Positions 8,139 to 15,475 of a stretch of DNA of 24,482 nucleotides are shown piece after piece. Position 1 is the first letter of the stretch, and the number at the start of each line of letters is the position of its first letter. This stretch comes from an uncultured Bacillota bacterium. Lineage in GTDB: Bacteria; Bacillota; Dehalobacteriia; UBA4068. The notes beneath the pieces were generated by a model. That model saw nothing but the letters and a program-made list of their open reading frames with translations, was not told the origin of the DNA and ran no database searches. Made by a program: the position numbers and the translations under genes. The stretch is from assembly GCA_934271085.1 (NCBI GenBank), contig CAKQQU010000021.1, positions 1 to 24,482 of the forward strand, written 5' to 3'.

Positions 8139-8852
8139 TCAGGAAGCGGCCAGTTGAATCGCTTTTTGCAGATCTATGGCTCCCGAATAAAGAGCCTTGC
8201 CGATGATCGCAGACTGAACACCCATATCCTTAAGACGCTGCAAAGCATCGTAATCGGAAATGCCGCCTGCAATGGATATATGCATACGGCAGGCATTAAT
8301 AACATCGGCAATGGCTTCAAAATTGGGACCCTTCATGGTTCCATAGCGACGAAGATCGGTATAAACAACATTATCTATACCAAGCTCCTGTATCTCATTT
8401 AAAAACACCGCTACGCTTTTGCTTACCGAGGTCTCAAACCCTTCTATAGCTACCATGCCATCACGGCCGTCAACACCGGGAACCAGGCGGGAACCGTATT
8501 TTTCGATGGCTGCATGGGTCAACTCTTTATCACGCAGCACCGGCACGCCCAATATAACATAATTTACCCCCAGGTCGATAAGGGTATCAATATCTTCCAT
8601 TTTGCGTACGCCGCCTGCCAGCTGAACTTCCAGCCCGGAATAATTTACTATCTCCTGCAGAACATCCAAATTGCAAAGGCGTCCGCAAAAAGAAGCATCC
8701 AGATCTGTAATATGTACTCTCTTTGCGCCCAGCTGTCTAAAGATGATTGCCTGTTCCAAGGGATCGTCGGTATATAACGAGGGTGACACCTTATCAGTAA
8801 AAATACGACTGCAAGCCCCTTCCCTCAGATCGATGGCAGGTACTATTTCCAA
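8139..8852 (-). CDS. hisA: HisA-type phosphoribosyl isomerase (ProFAR isomerase family)
   Basis: HisA carries out the Amadori rearrangement of ProFAR to PRFAR, the fourth step of histidine synthesis. The 237-aa protein is one TIM barrel. It keeps the N-terminal VPAIDL with catalytic Asp, the HITDLDASFCGR segment, the second catalytic Asp region (VPGVDGRDG), and both phosphate-binding glycine loops (LAGGV and IAGGIS). The loop after the first strand reads GACSRIFTDK rather than the usual GxCVRLxQG, so the enzyme is somewhat divergent. No other histidine gene is in the window. It follows yerC by 30 bases and is followed by a terminator, forming a two-gene operon. The family is secure; the substrate is inferred from the family. 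Confidence 0.87.
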   Translation of the reverse strand: MEIVPAIDLREGACSRIFTDKVSPSLYTDDPLEQAIIFRQLGAKRVHITDLDASFCGRLCNLDVLQEIVNYSGLEVQLAGGVRKMEDIDTLIDLGVNYVILGVPVLRDKELTHAAIEKYGSRLVPGVDGRDGMVAIEGFETSVSKSVAVFLNEIQELGIDNVVYTDLRRYGTMKGPNFEAIADVINACRMHISIAGGISDYDALQRLKDMGVQSAIIGKALYSGAIDLQKAIQLAAS

Positions 8853-8882
8853 CTTGATCCGCTCCTTTATCTGTTTTCTTGA

Positions 8883-9182
8883 TTATTCTTTTTCTGCCAA
8901 ACGGCTCAATACCAGTTTGTACCCATCCTCGCCATAAAAAAGGGAATTCTTTACCCTGCTTATGGTGGCGGTAGACGCGCCGGTATTTTTGGAAATAAGG
9001 GTATAAGTTTCATTTGCCAACAGCATTTTTGCTACCTGCAAACGCTGGGCAAGAGATTTGAGCTCCGGTACTGTAGCCAGATCTTCGAAAAAACGATAGC
9101 ACTCATCCAGATCTTTCAGAGAAAGAATGGCGCTAAACAGTTCGTCAATACTATCAGATTTCAGTTTACTGTCCAGTGACAT
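8883..9182 (-). CDS. yerC: YerC/YecD (TrpR-fold) transcriptional regulator, HisR-like
   Basis: The 99-aa all-helical protein belongs to the TrpR-related YerC/YecD family. An N-terminal helical dimerisation region (LFSAILSLKDLDECYRFFED) precedes the helix-turn-helix, roughly residues 45-80, with ISKNTGASTATISRVK as recognition region. The start has a good GGAGGTG site 5 bases upstream. Family members in Gram-positive bacteria have been proposed to repress histidine genes. Its position ahead of hisA, with a dyad at its own transcription start, fits autoregulation by histidine. The ligand is inferred. Confidence 0.9.
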   Translation of the reverse strand: MSLDSKLKSDSIDELFSAILSLKDLDECYRFFEDLATVPELKSLAQRLQVAKMLLANETYTLISKNTGASTATISRVKNSLFYGEDGYKLVLSRLAEKE

Positions 9183-9236
9183 GCTGCACCTCCATATCCT
9201 GCATCAGATTACCCCATGATACAGTTATTCTACACA

Positions 9237-9248
9237 TTATTATACTAA
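9237..9248. promoter_or_regulatory. Candidate operator at the yerC-hisA transcription start
   Basis: On the minus strand, TTAGTATAATAA is an imperfect palindrome (10 of 12 positions symmetric) lying 2 bases after the -10 box, so it would cover the start of transcription. A second dyad (ATAAAG at 9269-9274, CTTTAT at 9281-9286) covers the -35 box. Binding by the adjacent YerC-type regulator is an inference from position. Confidence 0.4.
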
Positions 9249-9250
9249 AG

Positions 9251-9278
9251 ATTATATACCTTAAAGAAATAAAGTCAA
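9251..9278 (-). promoter_or_regulatory. Promoter of the yerC-hisA operon
   Basis: On the minus strand TTGACT (9273-9278) and TATAAT (9251-9256) are 16 bases apart, a strong housekeeping promoter. It lies between the gerAB stop and yerC, giving yerC-hisA independent expression. No convincing terminator separates it from gerAB. Confidence 0.75.
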
Positions 9279-9282
9279 GTCT

Positions 9283-10302
9283 TTATCCCCTATTTCCAGC
9301 CTTTATCAGACAAGGTACGACAGTTCCCGTAAGCACCAACAGACAGCCTGCTCCCCCCAGTATCTCCGGCAAACGGCCCCCCTGCATGGCATGAAAAGCC
9401 AGGGATAACAAATATACTGCCGCAGTCTGTATCAATACCGGCAGCCACTGCTTTTTGCCGCAAAGGGCTGAAGCAGTCCTGTTTACCGTGTGAAAGCACA
9501 GCATTATCCCTGCCAGCACCATCATACCCAAAAAGATCAGTCCGAAAAACTCCAGACGCGATATGCCTACGCCTATATCAACAGAGCGCAAGGTGCGTAA
9601 AACAGGATATTTGTCCAAGGATATCATGTCCCCGAAAAGCAGCAGATCCCGCAGCAGCTGCAATACCAGATATCCGGCTGCCGCCCAAATACCCCCGCGG
9701 TAAGCAGCGGGTATCACCTGCTCATCCTTTTTGCCCCCATTCTCCCATACCATCAGAATACCCGGGGCAGCAAAGCAAAGGAATATCTGCAGCAGCGAAA
9801 AACCAAAACCCATATCCTGTTTGGCCTTCCAGTCAATAAGCAAAGATATATCCATCCGGGAAATGCAGAAAACTGTATCCAGCAATACGGTTATAAGCAG
9901 CAAAAAACAAAGCAGGGGGCCGCAGCGCATTACCGAAATCTTTCCCCGCAGAGCAACCAGAGGGAACAATATCAGGGGCAGGGCCGCATACAGCCAGAAA
10001 TATGCTGTGTAACCAGTGGCTGCCAGCCACAACTCCAGTATACCGCAATAAAGCCAGCCAATAATTATCAATCCGCCGCTTAGACACAGTAAAACTCCGG
10101 GGACACAATAGGATATCCCTGGTTTAAGAAAGCTCCGGTACGCCTTTAACAGCACAAAGACACCTACAAGGGCAATGAGCAAAGCAGGCAGCTTGGCTAA
10201 TCCCAATTCATTACCGCAGCCCAGATAAACAGCGCTGCCGGCCAAAAACCATAGGGCAGCGGAAGTTCCCTGCTGCCAGGCCAAATCACGACTATATTTC
10301 AT
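9283..10302 (-). CDS. gerAB: Spore germination permease GerAB-like
   Basis: The 339-aa integral membrane protein has about ten hydrophobic segments and belongs to the GerAB branch of the APC superfamily, the germinant-binding subunit of nutrient receptors in the spore inner membrane. The family's late signature is visible as YPVLRTLRSVDIGVGISRLE around residues 230-250. The rest is divergent and slightly shorter than the usual 360-370 aa. Its start overlaps the end of gerAC by 11 bases. The third gene of the operon is usually gerAC or gerAB; here the order is A-C-B. The germinant cannot be predicted. Confidence 0.85.
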   Translation of the reverse strand: MKYSRDLAWQQGTSAALWFLAGSAVYLGCGNELGLAKLPALLIALVGVFVLLKAYRSFLKPGISYCVPGVLLCLSGGLIIIGWLYCGILELWLAATGYTAYFWLYAALPLILFPLVALRGKISVMRCGPLLCFLLLITVLLDTVFCISRMDISLLIDWKAKQDMGFGFSLLQIFLCFAAPGILMVWENGGKKDEQVIPAAYRGGIWAAAGYLVLQLLRDLLLFGDMISLDKYPVLRTLRSVDIGVGISRLEFFGLIFLGMMVLAGIMLCFHTVNRTASALCGKKQWLPVLIQTAAVYLLSLAFHAMQGGRLPEILGGAGCLLVLTGTVVPCLIKAGNRG

Positions 10303-10906
10303 CCACTGTCACCGTTCCCGAAACAATCCCCTTCTGATCCGCCAATTCAATAACCGCCATTTCCAGCTTTCTTCCATAATAAATATGCTGCATACATTTT
10401 TGCAGGGTCAGGCAAAGCTGCCGGTCTTCCTTATGCATGGACTTTAGCCGCTGTGCCATGCCCTGGGAAGCATAGGCGGCTTCACCAAAACCGCTCTCCA
10501 GCAATTCTTCTCCGTTACCGCAGAAAAACGCCACATAGACCAAAGGAGCCATTCGCAGATCGCAGTACAGGCTCTCCAATAATTGCTGGGAGTATTCCGG
10601 AGTATTATCTGCGGATAAAAGCAATACGACCATATGCCCCCAGTAAAGCTTTTTATCGCATTTACGGGAAAGCTCTTCCTCTATACCTTGCCAGCAATCC
10701 GCTTCCGCTGTCACTACCACGCTTTTGTCTTCACTGTTTATATTATCCCTATGGGCCAGTTCAACGCTGACTGTCAGCCCTCCCTCCGTATTTTGACTGA
10801 CTGTCACCCCCAGTATTACCGCCATATCGCCTATTTCAGGCTGCTTATTGCAGCCGCAAAAGAATACGGCGCATACCGTTATTATAATAACCGCTGCTTT
10901 TTTCAT
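10292..10906 (-). CDS. gerAC: GerAC-like spore germination lipoprotein, N-terminal domain only
   Basis: The 204-aa product begins with a lipoprotein signal (KKAAVIIITVCAVFFCGC, acylated Cys19 most likely). It shows the N-terminal domain features of GerAC proteins: EIGDMAVILGV after the signal, YWGHMVVLLLS in the middle, and the DLRMAPLVYVAF strand. Typical GerAC proteins are about 370-400 aa with a second C-terminal domain; here the frame ends in TAG at 10292-10294, before that domain. No remnant is seen downstream, because gerAB begins inside the last codons. It overlaps gerAA by 4 bases and has an AGGAGG site inside gerAA. It is either a domain-reduced functional GerC or an old truncation kept in the operon. 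Confidence 0.82.
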   Translation of the reverse strand: MKKAAVIIITVCAVFFCGCNKQPEIGDMAVILGVTVSQNTEGGLTVSVELAHRDNINSEDKSVVVTAEADCWQGIEEELSRKCDKKLYWGHMVVLLLSADNTPEYSQQLLESLYCDLRMAPLVYVAFFCGNGEELLESGFGEAAYASQGMAQRLKSMHKEDRQLCLTLQKCMQHIYYGRKLEMAVIELADQKGIVSGTVTVDEI

Positions 10907-12390
10907 CGCCGCGGCCTCCTCATATCTCCGACCCTTCTTCTGTTTTGGCTAAGATGCCTGGGGCGAAACTTCATTGCCCATAAAGGGGCCCTTATCACAG
11001 TATCCTTCAGCCCTTCAAAGCTGACAGGGCCCAGGGGAGAAAAATAGGCCAAACCGAAGCTTTCCAATGAAGCCAGATATACCAGCAGGAACATGACGCC
11101 CACCAGCAATCCCCAAAAGCCTGCCAGCCAGCACAGCAGCAAAAAAATCAGCCTGAGCAAGGTGCATGCGTCCACAAAAGTGACGTTAACAAAGGAGGCT
11201 ACTACGGTAATGGCCAGCACTATCAGAACAGGCGCAGAGATCAACCCTGCGGATACGGCCGCATCACCCATAACAATGGCGCCGACAATACTGATAGCCT
11301 GTCCTGCAGGCTTTGGTAACCTTATCCCCGCCTCTCTCAGCACCTCATAAACAAAACCAATAAGCAGCAAAGAAAAACCTACCGAAAAGGGAGTCTGGGA
11401 TTCCGCTGCCGCAATGGAAAGAAACAACCTGAAAGGTATTATCTGCTGATGCCAGACAGCCGCCGCCACAAACAGGCCGGGAAAAAAGATACTGATTATC
11501 ATGGAAAGAACCCTTATCAGCCTTACCCAGTCCGCATACCAGAAGCGAGTATAGTAATCCTCCGGGCTTTGCAATCCCTCTGCAAAAAGCATGGGTACTG
11601 TCAAGGCTACAGGAGAACCGTCCACCAGAACAGCAACACGGCCCTCCAGCACCTTACCTGCGGCGATATCCGGCTTTTCGGTCACACCTACCGTAGGAAA
11701 AAGCGAGTAAGGCGTATCCTGAATAAGCTGCTCCACCTGACCGCTGTCTAAAATAGCGTCAATATCTATGGAAGCCAGGCGCTTACGCAAAAGAGCCAGT
11801 ACATTTTTATTGGCTATGCTGTCCACATATACCACAGCCACATCCGTCTGGCTGTAGCGTCCCAAACGCTGCATTTCCACCCGAAAATCCGGATGATGTA
11901 TTTTACGCCGCAGCAGCGCCACATTGCTGCGTACTCCTTCGATAAAGCCTTCCCGGGGGCCGCGGACCACCACATCAGTACCCGGCTCGTCCACGGAACG
12001 CTGGGGCCAGCTTATCAGTTCGGTAAGCAGCCCATGGGGATCACCCTCCACGAAAAGCACAGTCAAACCCTGGAGAACGCTTTCTATCACCTGCTGCATA
12101 TCGTCTACTATCATTAAGCCGCATATGTGAAGGACCTGATCGCCCAGCTCCTGCAGGGTATAGGGTTCTTTTTTATCGGCAGAGAGCAGCGGGCCCACAA
12201 AATCCCTGCCCAAAGTATCCTTATCCGCCAGGCCATCCAGATAAAAAATAGCGGCCTTCTGCCCATTGCCTAAAACAAATTCTTTGATTATTACATCCAT
12301 GCAGTCGCCCATATTCCGGCGTATCAGACCTATATTATCCGCTACTGAAGTAGAGACTGCTGAAGGTATATTTATTCTGGAGCCACTCAT
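10903..12390 (-). CDS. gerAA: Spore germination protein GerAA
   Basis: GerAA is the large subunit of the germinant receptor and acts in the spore inner membrane. The 495-aa length fits the family. Residues 1 to about 260 form the cytosolic N-terminal domain (NIGLIRRNMGDCMDVIIKEF near the start, then SWPQRSVDEPGTDVVVRGPR around 130-150). The rest has five or six membrane segments with the conserved RIRLPKPAGQ-like sequence (AGIRLPKPAGQAISIVGA). A basic tail follows. A GAGGTGA site precedes the start. It is first in a three-gene operon with overlapping reading frames. The upstream 12391-12438 stretch must hold its promoter; sporulation-specific control is expected but no clear sigma-G motif was recognised. 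Confidence 0.95.
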   Translation of the reverse strand: MSGSRINIPSAVSTSVADNIGLIRRNMGDCMDVIIKEFVLGNGQKAAIFYLDGLADKDTLGRDFVGPLLSADKKEPYTLQELGDQVLHICGLMIVDDMQQVIESVLQGLTVLFVEGDPHGLLTELISWPQRSVDEPGTDVVVRGPREGFIEGVRSNVALLRRKIHHPDFRVEMQRLGRYSQTDVAVVYVDSIANKNVLALLRKRLASIDIDAILDSGQVEQLIQDTPYSLFPTVGVTEKPDIAAGKVLEGRVAVLVDGSPVALTVPMLFAEGLQSPEDYYTRFWYADWVRLIRVLSMIISIFFPGLFVAAAVWHQQIIPFRLFLSIAAAESQTPFSVGFSLLLIGFVYEVLREAGIRLPKPAGQAISIVGAIVMGDAAVSAGLISAPVLIVLAITVVASFVNVTFVDACTLLRLIFLLLCWLAGFWGLLVGVMFLLVYLASLESFGLAYFSPLGPVSFEGLKDTVIRAPLWAMKFRPRHLSQNRRRVGDMRRPRR

Positions 12391-12438
12391 AAAGTCACCT
12401 CACAGCCATTTTAACCAAAGATAATGCCGCGTATACGC

Positions 12439-12466
12439 AAAAATGCCGGTCAATATGACCGGCATT
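12439..12466 (-). terminator. Terminator of hydG
   Basis: AATGCCGGTCA (12442-12452) and its complement at 12456-12466 form a perfect 11-bp stem with a 3-nt loop. Read on the minus strand it is followed by five U residues. It lies 24 bases after the hydG stop and isolates gerAA from hydG transcription. Confidence 0.85.
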
Positions 12467-12489
12467 AGCAGTTGAATCAGGATAAAACC

Positions 12490-13938
12490 TTAAAAACGGA
12501 AGTCCCTGCGGTTGGATGATTTAATATCCTCAATATTCTGTTGGGCTATGGCTCTTATTTTATCCTTGGGTATTTTTTTCAGCTCTTCGTCAATAAGCCT
12601 GAAACCTATTTCCTTGGTCTCCTCGCTGGCATAATCAACCAGATACTCGCAAAGAGTCATCAGGGCATTGGGATGGCAGCAGTTAAGGATCTGGCCTTTC
12701 TTGCACAGGCTCATAAAGCGGTCGCCTGTTCTGCCTTCCCGGTAGCAGGCTGTGCAGAAGGAAGGTATATAACCCAGCTTCATCAGCCACTGTACCACCT
12801 CATCCAGGGTACGCTGATCGGAAACATCAAACTGCTCGGAATCGTGGGGGCGTTCCTCCTCGGTATAGCCGCCCACAGAAGTTCTGGAAGCGCCGCTGAT
12901 CTGGGATATGCCCAATTCCAGCACTTTGCCGCGGACTTCTTCACTTTCCCTGGTGGAGATGATCATACCTGTATAAGGAACAGCTATGCGGATGCAGGCA
13001 ATGATCCTGGCAAACATTTCATCGGAAAGGCTGTTATCAAAAACATCCGGGTCAATATCATCGGCATGCTTGACCCTGGGCACGCTGATGGTATGAGGCC
13101 CTACACCGTGAACAGCTTCCAGATGCTCCGCGTGCATCAGCAGACCGGCAAATTCATACTGATAACCTTCCAAACCGAAAAGCACACCCAGGCCCACATC
13201 ATCAATGCCGCCGTCCATGGCCCTGTCCATAGCCTCGGTATGATAATCATAATTATGCTTGGGACCGGTGGGATGCAGCTCCAGATAACTGGGTTTATTA
13301 TAGGTTTCCTGGAACAGGATATAAGTACCTATGCCGGCCTCTTTCAGCTTGCGGTAATTCTCCACGGTGGTAGCGGCAATATTAACATTTACCCGGCGGA
13401 TAGCGCCGTTTTTATGCTGGATGGAATAAATGGTATTGATGCATTCCAGTATATATTCTATGGGGTTATGCACCGGATCTTCCCCGGCTTCAATAGCCAG
13501 ACGCTTATGCCCCATATCCTGCAGGGCTATGACTTCGGCCTTTACTTCCTCCTGAGTCAGCTTTTTACGGGCAATATGTTTATTCTTCAAATGATAAGGA
13601 CAATACACACAGCCGTTGATGCAATAATTTGAAAGGTACAAGGGCGCGAACATAACGATGCGGTTACCGTAAAAGGCCAGTTTGATCTCTTTAGCCAGCT
13701 GATACATTTTCTCTATCTTCTCGGGTATATCGCAGGCCAGCAAAACAGAGGCCTCCCTATGGGTCAGTCCGGCGCATACAGTACCGGTTTCCGTTTTACG
13801 GGGACGGGCTTTGTCCAGGATGGAATCGATCAGAGCAATATTATGCTTGTTTTCCTCTGCATAACGGATAGTTTCCCTGATCTCTGCGTCGTTGATAAAT
13901 TCTTCGGCTTTCAATGATTTGGGATCGTATTTTGTCAT
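12490..13938 (-). CDS. hydG: [FeFe]-hydrogenase H-cluster maturase HydG (radical SAM tyrosine lyase)
   Basis: HydG splits tyrosine into p-cresol and dehydroglycine and converts the latter into CO and cyanide ligands on an Fe-Cys synthon for the hydrogenase H-cluster. The 482-aa protein carries the radical-SAM CX3CX2C motif at Cys106, Cys110 and Cys113 within a TIM barrel. It also has the HydG-specific C-terminal CX2CX22C motif (Cys395, Cys398, Cys421) for the second iron-sulfur cluster; this motif separates HydG from ThiH. An AGAAAGGA site lies 7 bases before the start. HydE, HydF and hydrogenase genes are not in the window. It has its own promoter with a long leader. The adjacent PurB-like lyase recalls the frequent pairing of maturases with aspartase-superfamily lyases. 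Confidence 0.97.
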   Translation of the reverse strand: MTKYDPKSLKAEEFINDAEIRETIRYAEENKHNIALIDSILDKARPRKTETGTVCAGLTHREASVLLACDIPEKIEKMYQLAKEIKLAFYGNRIVMFAPLYLSNYCINGCVYCPYHLKNKHIARKKLTQEEVKAEVIALQDMGHKRLAIEAGEDPVHNPIEYILECINTIYSIQHKNGAIRRVNVNIAATTVENYRKLKEAGIGTYILFQETYNKPSYLELHPTGPKHNYDYHTEAMDRAMDGGIDDVGLGVLFGLEGYQYEFAGLLMHAEHLEAVHGVGPHTISVPRVKHADDIDPDVFDNSLSDEMFARIIACIRIAVPYTGMIISTRESEEVRGKVLELGISQISGASRTSVGGYTEEERPHDSEQFDVSDQRTLDEVVQWLMKLGYIPSFCTACYREGRTGDRFMSLCKKGQILNCCHPNALMTLCEYLVDYASEETKEIGFRLIDEELKKIPKDKIRAIAQQNIEDIKSSNRRDFRF

Positions 13939-14010
13939 ATTTTTTTCCTTTCTTGCGGGTCAGAATGAATCTGTCTTTCCCGGCAGAGCGTCTTTCCGGC
14001 AAAGGCCTGC

Positions 14011-14039
14011 AAAAAAGCCGCGCCTTCAGGACGCGGCTT
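14011..14039 (-). terminator. Intrinsic terminator inside the hydG leader / after the lyase gene
   Basis: On the minus strand AAGCCGCG (complement at 14032-14039) pairs with CGCGGCTT (complement at 14015-14022) and is followed by a run of six T (14011-14016). The 9-nt loop may pair further (CCT with AGG). It can end the upstream lyase operon, but it also lies downstream of the promoter at 14119-14147. Transcripts from that promoter must therefore pass it to reach hydG. Confidence 0.82.
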
Positions 14040-14112
14040 AAAAATCCAATTTGTCACCGGTTTTATCAGCGCACCTTACAGGCAGAGCAACAGGCTCTTG
14101 ATGTCAGGAGAT
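14011..14112 (-). ncRNA. Possible small RNA or attenuator leader upstream of hydG
   Basis: A strong promoter (14119-14147) and a strong terminator (14011-14039) bracket about 100 nt with no coding capacity of note. The RNA contains a perfect small hairpin AGAGC-ctgtt-GCTCT, then GCCT-gta-AGGT, before the terminator. It matches no riboswitch or RNA class that I recognise; SRP, T-box, SAM, TPP, purine, preQ1, cobalamin and fluoride patterns were considered. It could be a stand-alone small RNA or a regulated leader for hydG. Read-through would give a leader of about 170 nt. The class is unassigned. Confidence 0.4.
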
Positions 14113-14118
14113 ACTTAT

Positions 14119-14147
14119 ATTATAACACAGCACCGGACTGCTGTCAT
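14119..14147 (-). promoter_or_regulatory. Promoter upstream of hydG, with a dyad in its spacer
   Basis: On the minus strand ATGACA (14142-14147, 5 of 6 to consensus) and TATAAT (14119-14124) are 17 bases apart, with TG before the -10 (TGTTATAAT). The spacer contains an inverted repeat, ACAGCA at 14127-14132 and TGCTGT at 14139-14144, well placed to bind a repressor or a spacer-acting activator. The promoter starts 9 bases after the lyase stop codon. Confidence 0.65.
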
Positions 14148-14155
14148 CATTTTTA

Positions 14156-15454
14156 TTACAATCCGGCTCTTTCGAAAACAAAATCGATATTTTTACGGAA
14201 GTAATCCATATCAAAAATGTTCATTATCTCATCCCGGGTAAGGACGCTGTTTATCCGGCTATCCTGCAATACCAGATATTGGAAATCTATCTGCTGATCC
14301 CTGGCGATCTTTACGTCTTCGGAAATTATAGCGTTTGCAGCGGAACGCATAATGCCTTTGCCTATCATAGTAAGAAGCAGCCTCTGGGAAAAAATAACTC
14401 CCAAAGAACTGTCAATATTATGGCGCATATTATCAGGGAACACTTTTAATCTGTTCATAACATCGGTAAAAAGATAAAGCATATAATCCAGCATACGGCA
14501 GCTGTCCGGAATAATGAACCTCTCTACCGGCGAGTGAGTGGTATCCCTCTCATGCCAGATAACCTCATCCTCCATTGCGGAAACCGAAAATCCCCGCAGC
14601 ATCCGAGCCAACCCGGAAATAATCTCGCATTTATAGGGACGGAGCTTATAGGGCACAGCAGTGGAACCGGTCTGCCCTTCGTCCATGGATTCTTCTACCT
14701 CGTGAATATCGGTACGCTGCAGATTACGGATCTCTGTGGCAAACTTGTCCAAAGAACTGGCAATAATGGCCAGAGTAGTGACAAACTGCGCATGACGGTC
14801 ACGCTGAATGATCTGAGTGGTTACCGGTGCGGGATGCAGCCCCAGGCGGCGGCAGACAAAAGTCTCCACCTGAGGATCCAGATTGGAAAAATTTCCTACC
14901 ACTCCCGATACCTTGCCCACAGCCATCATATCCCTTGCATGAGTCAGCCTGGTAATGGAACGGTCGATCTCTTTGGTCCAGACAGCTATTTTCAGGCCAA
15001 AGGTAATGGGCTCCTCATCCGTGCAATGAGTACGCCCCATCATCAGGGTATATTTGTACTTTTGGGCCAGCCGGGCCAATACCAGACGCAGTTGAGCCAG
15101 TTTGCCCTGGAGCAATTCCGCAGCCTGGCAGACCTGCAGAGCAGTAGTGGTGTCTGCCATATCGGCCGAAGCCATTCCCAGATGCAGATAATTACCTACC
15201 GGGCCGATCTTTTCTTTAAGGCAGGTCAGAAAGGCTACCGCATTATGCCTGGTTTCAGATTCTATTTCCCTGATCCTCTGAACGTCATAGGAAGCCTTTT
15301 CCTTTATTTCCTTATATGCTTCCACCGGTATCTGCCCTATATCCGCCATAGCCTCGCAGGCAGTTACAGCTACATCCGTCATCAACTGATAGCGGTTCTC
15401 ATCGCTGAATATTTTACTCATTTCCGGCAAAGCGTACTTATCGATCATAGCCAT
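14156..15454 (-). CDS. Adenylosuccinate-lyase-like protein (aspartase/fumarase superfamily) with altered signature loop
   Basis: The 432-aa protein aligns end to end with Bacillus-type PurB, which releases fumarate from adenylosuccinate and SAICAR. Three active-site histidines are kept (His70 in ETRHNAVAF, His91 in YLHLGMAS, His143 in MMGRTH), as are Lys270 and Glu277. The superfamily signature, normally GSSxMPxKxNP, reads GSTAVPYKLRP (263-273): the flanking Ser264 is kept, but Met becomes Val and the substrate-contacting Asn becomes Arg. The GxTSxD loop reads GMASAD (Thr to Ala), and the His three after the catalytic His is Asp. These are binding-pocket changes, so the substrate may not be the purine intermediate. 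It follows a permease by 21 bases and precedes hydG. Family sure, substrate unknown; calling it plain purB would be risky. Confidence 0.85.
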   Translation of the reverse strand: MAMIDKYALPEMSKIFSDENRYQLMTDVAVTACEAMADIGQIPVEAYKEIKEKASYDVQRIREIESETRHNAVAFLTCLKEKIGPVGNYLHLGMASADMADTTTALQVCQAAELLQGKLAQLRLVLARLAQKYKYTLMMGRTHCTDEEPITFGLKIAVWTKEIDRSITRLTHARDMMAVGKVSGVVGNFSNLDPQVETFVCRRLGLHPAPVTTQIIQRDRHAQFVTTLAIIASSLDKFATEIRNLQRTDIHEVEESMDEGQTGSTAVPYKLRPYKCEIISGLARMLRGFSVSAMEDEVIWHERDTTHSPVERFIIPDSCRMLDYMLYLFTDVMNRLKVFPDNMRHNIDSSLGVIFSQRLLLTMIGKGIMRSAANAIISEDVKIARDQQIDFQYLVLQDSRINSVLTRDEIMNIFDMDYFRKNIDFVFERAGL

Positions 15455-15475
15455 AAATATTTACCTGCTCTCCTC

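Noticed and set aside
12429..12438. Perfect 10-bp palindrome GCGTATACGC upstream of gerAA
   Set aside because: It is short and could occur by chance. It lies next to the hydG terminator and no second copy was noticed, so it is not called as an operator.
12541..13632. A 363-codon plus-strand frame opposite hydG
   Set aside because: It is antisense to a clear radical SAM enzyme, with no domain signal.
14011..14112. SRP (4.5S/6S-type) RNA or a known riboswitch upstream of hydG
   Set aside because: The SRP core GGUCAGGUCC...GGAAGGAAGCAGCC is absent, and no known riboswitch consensus could be laid on the sequence.
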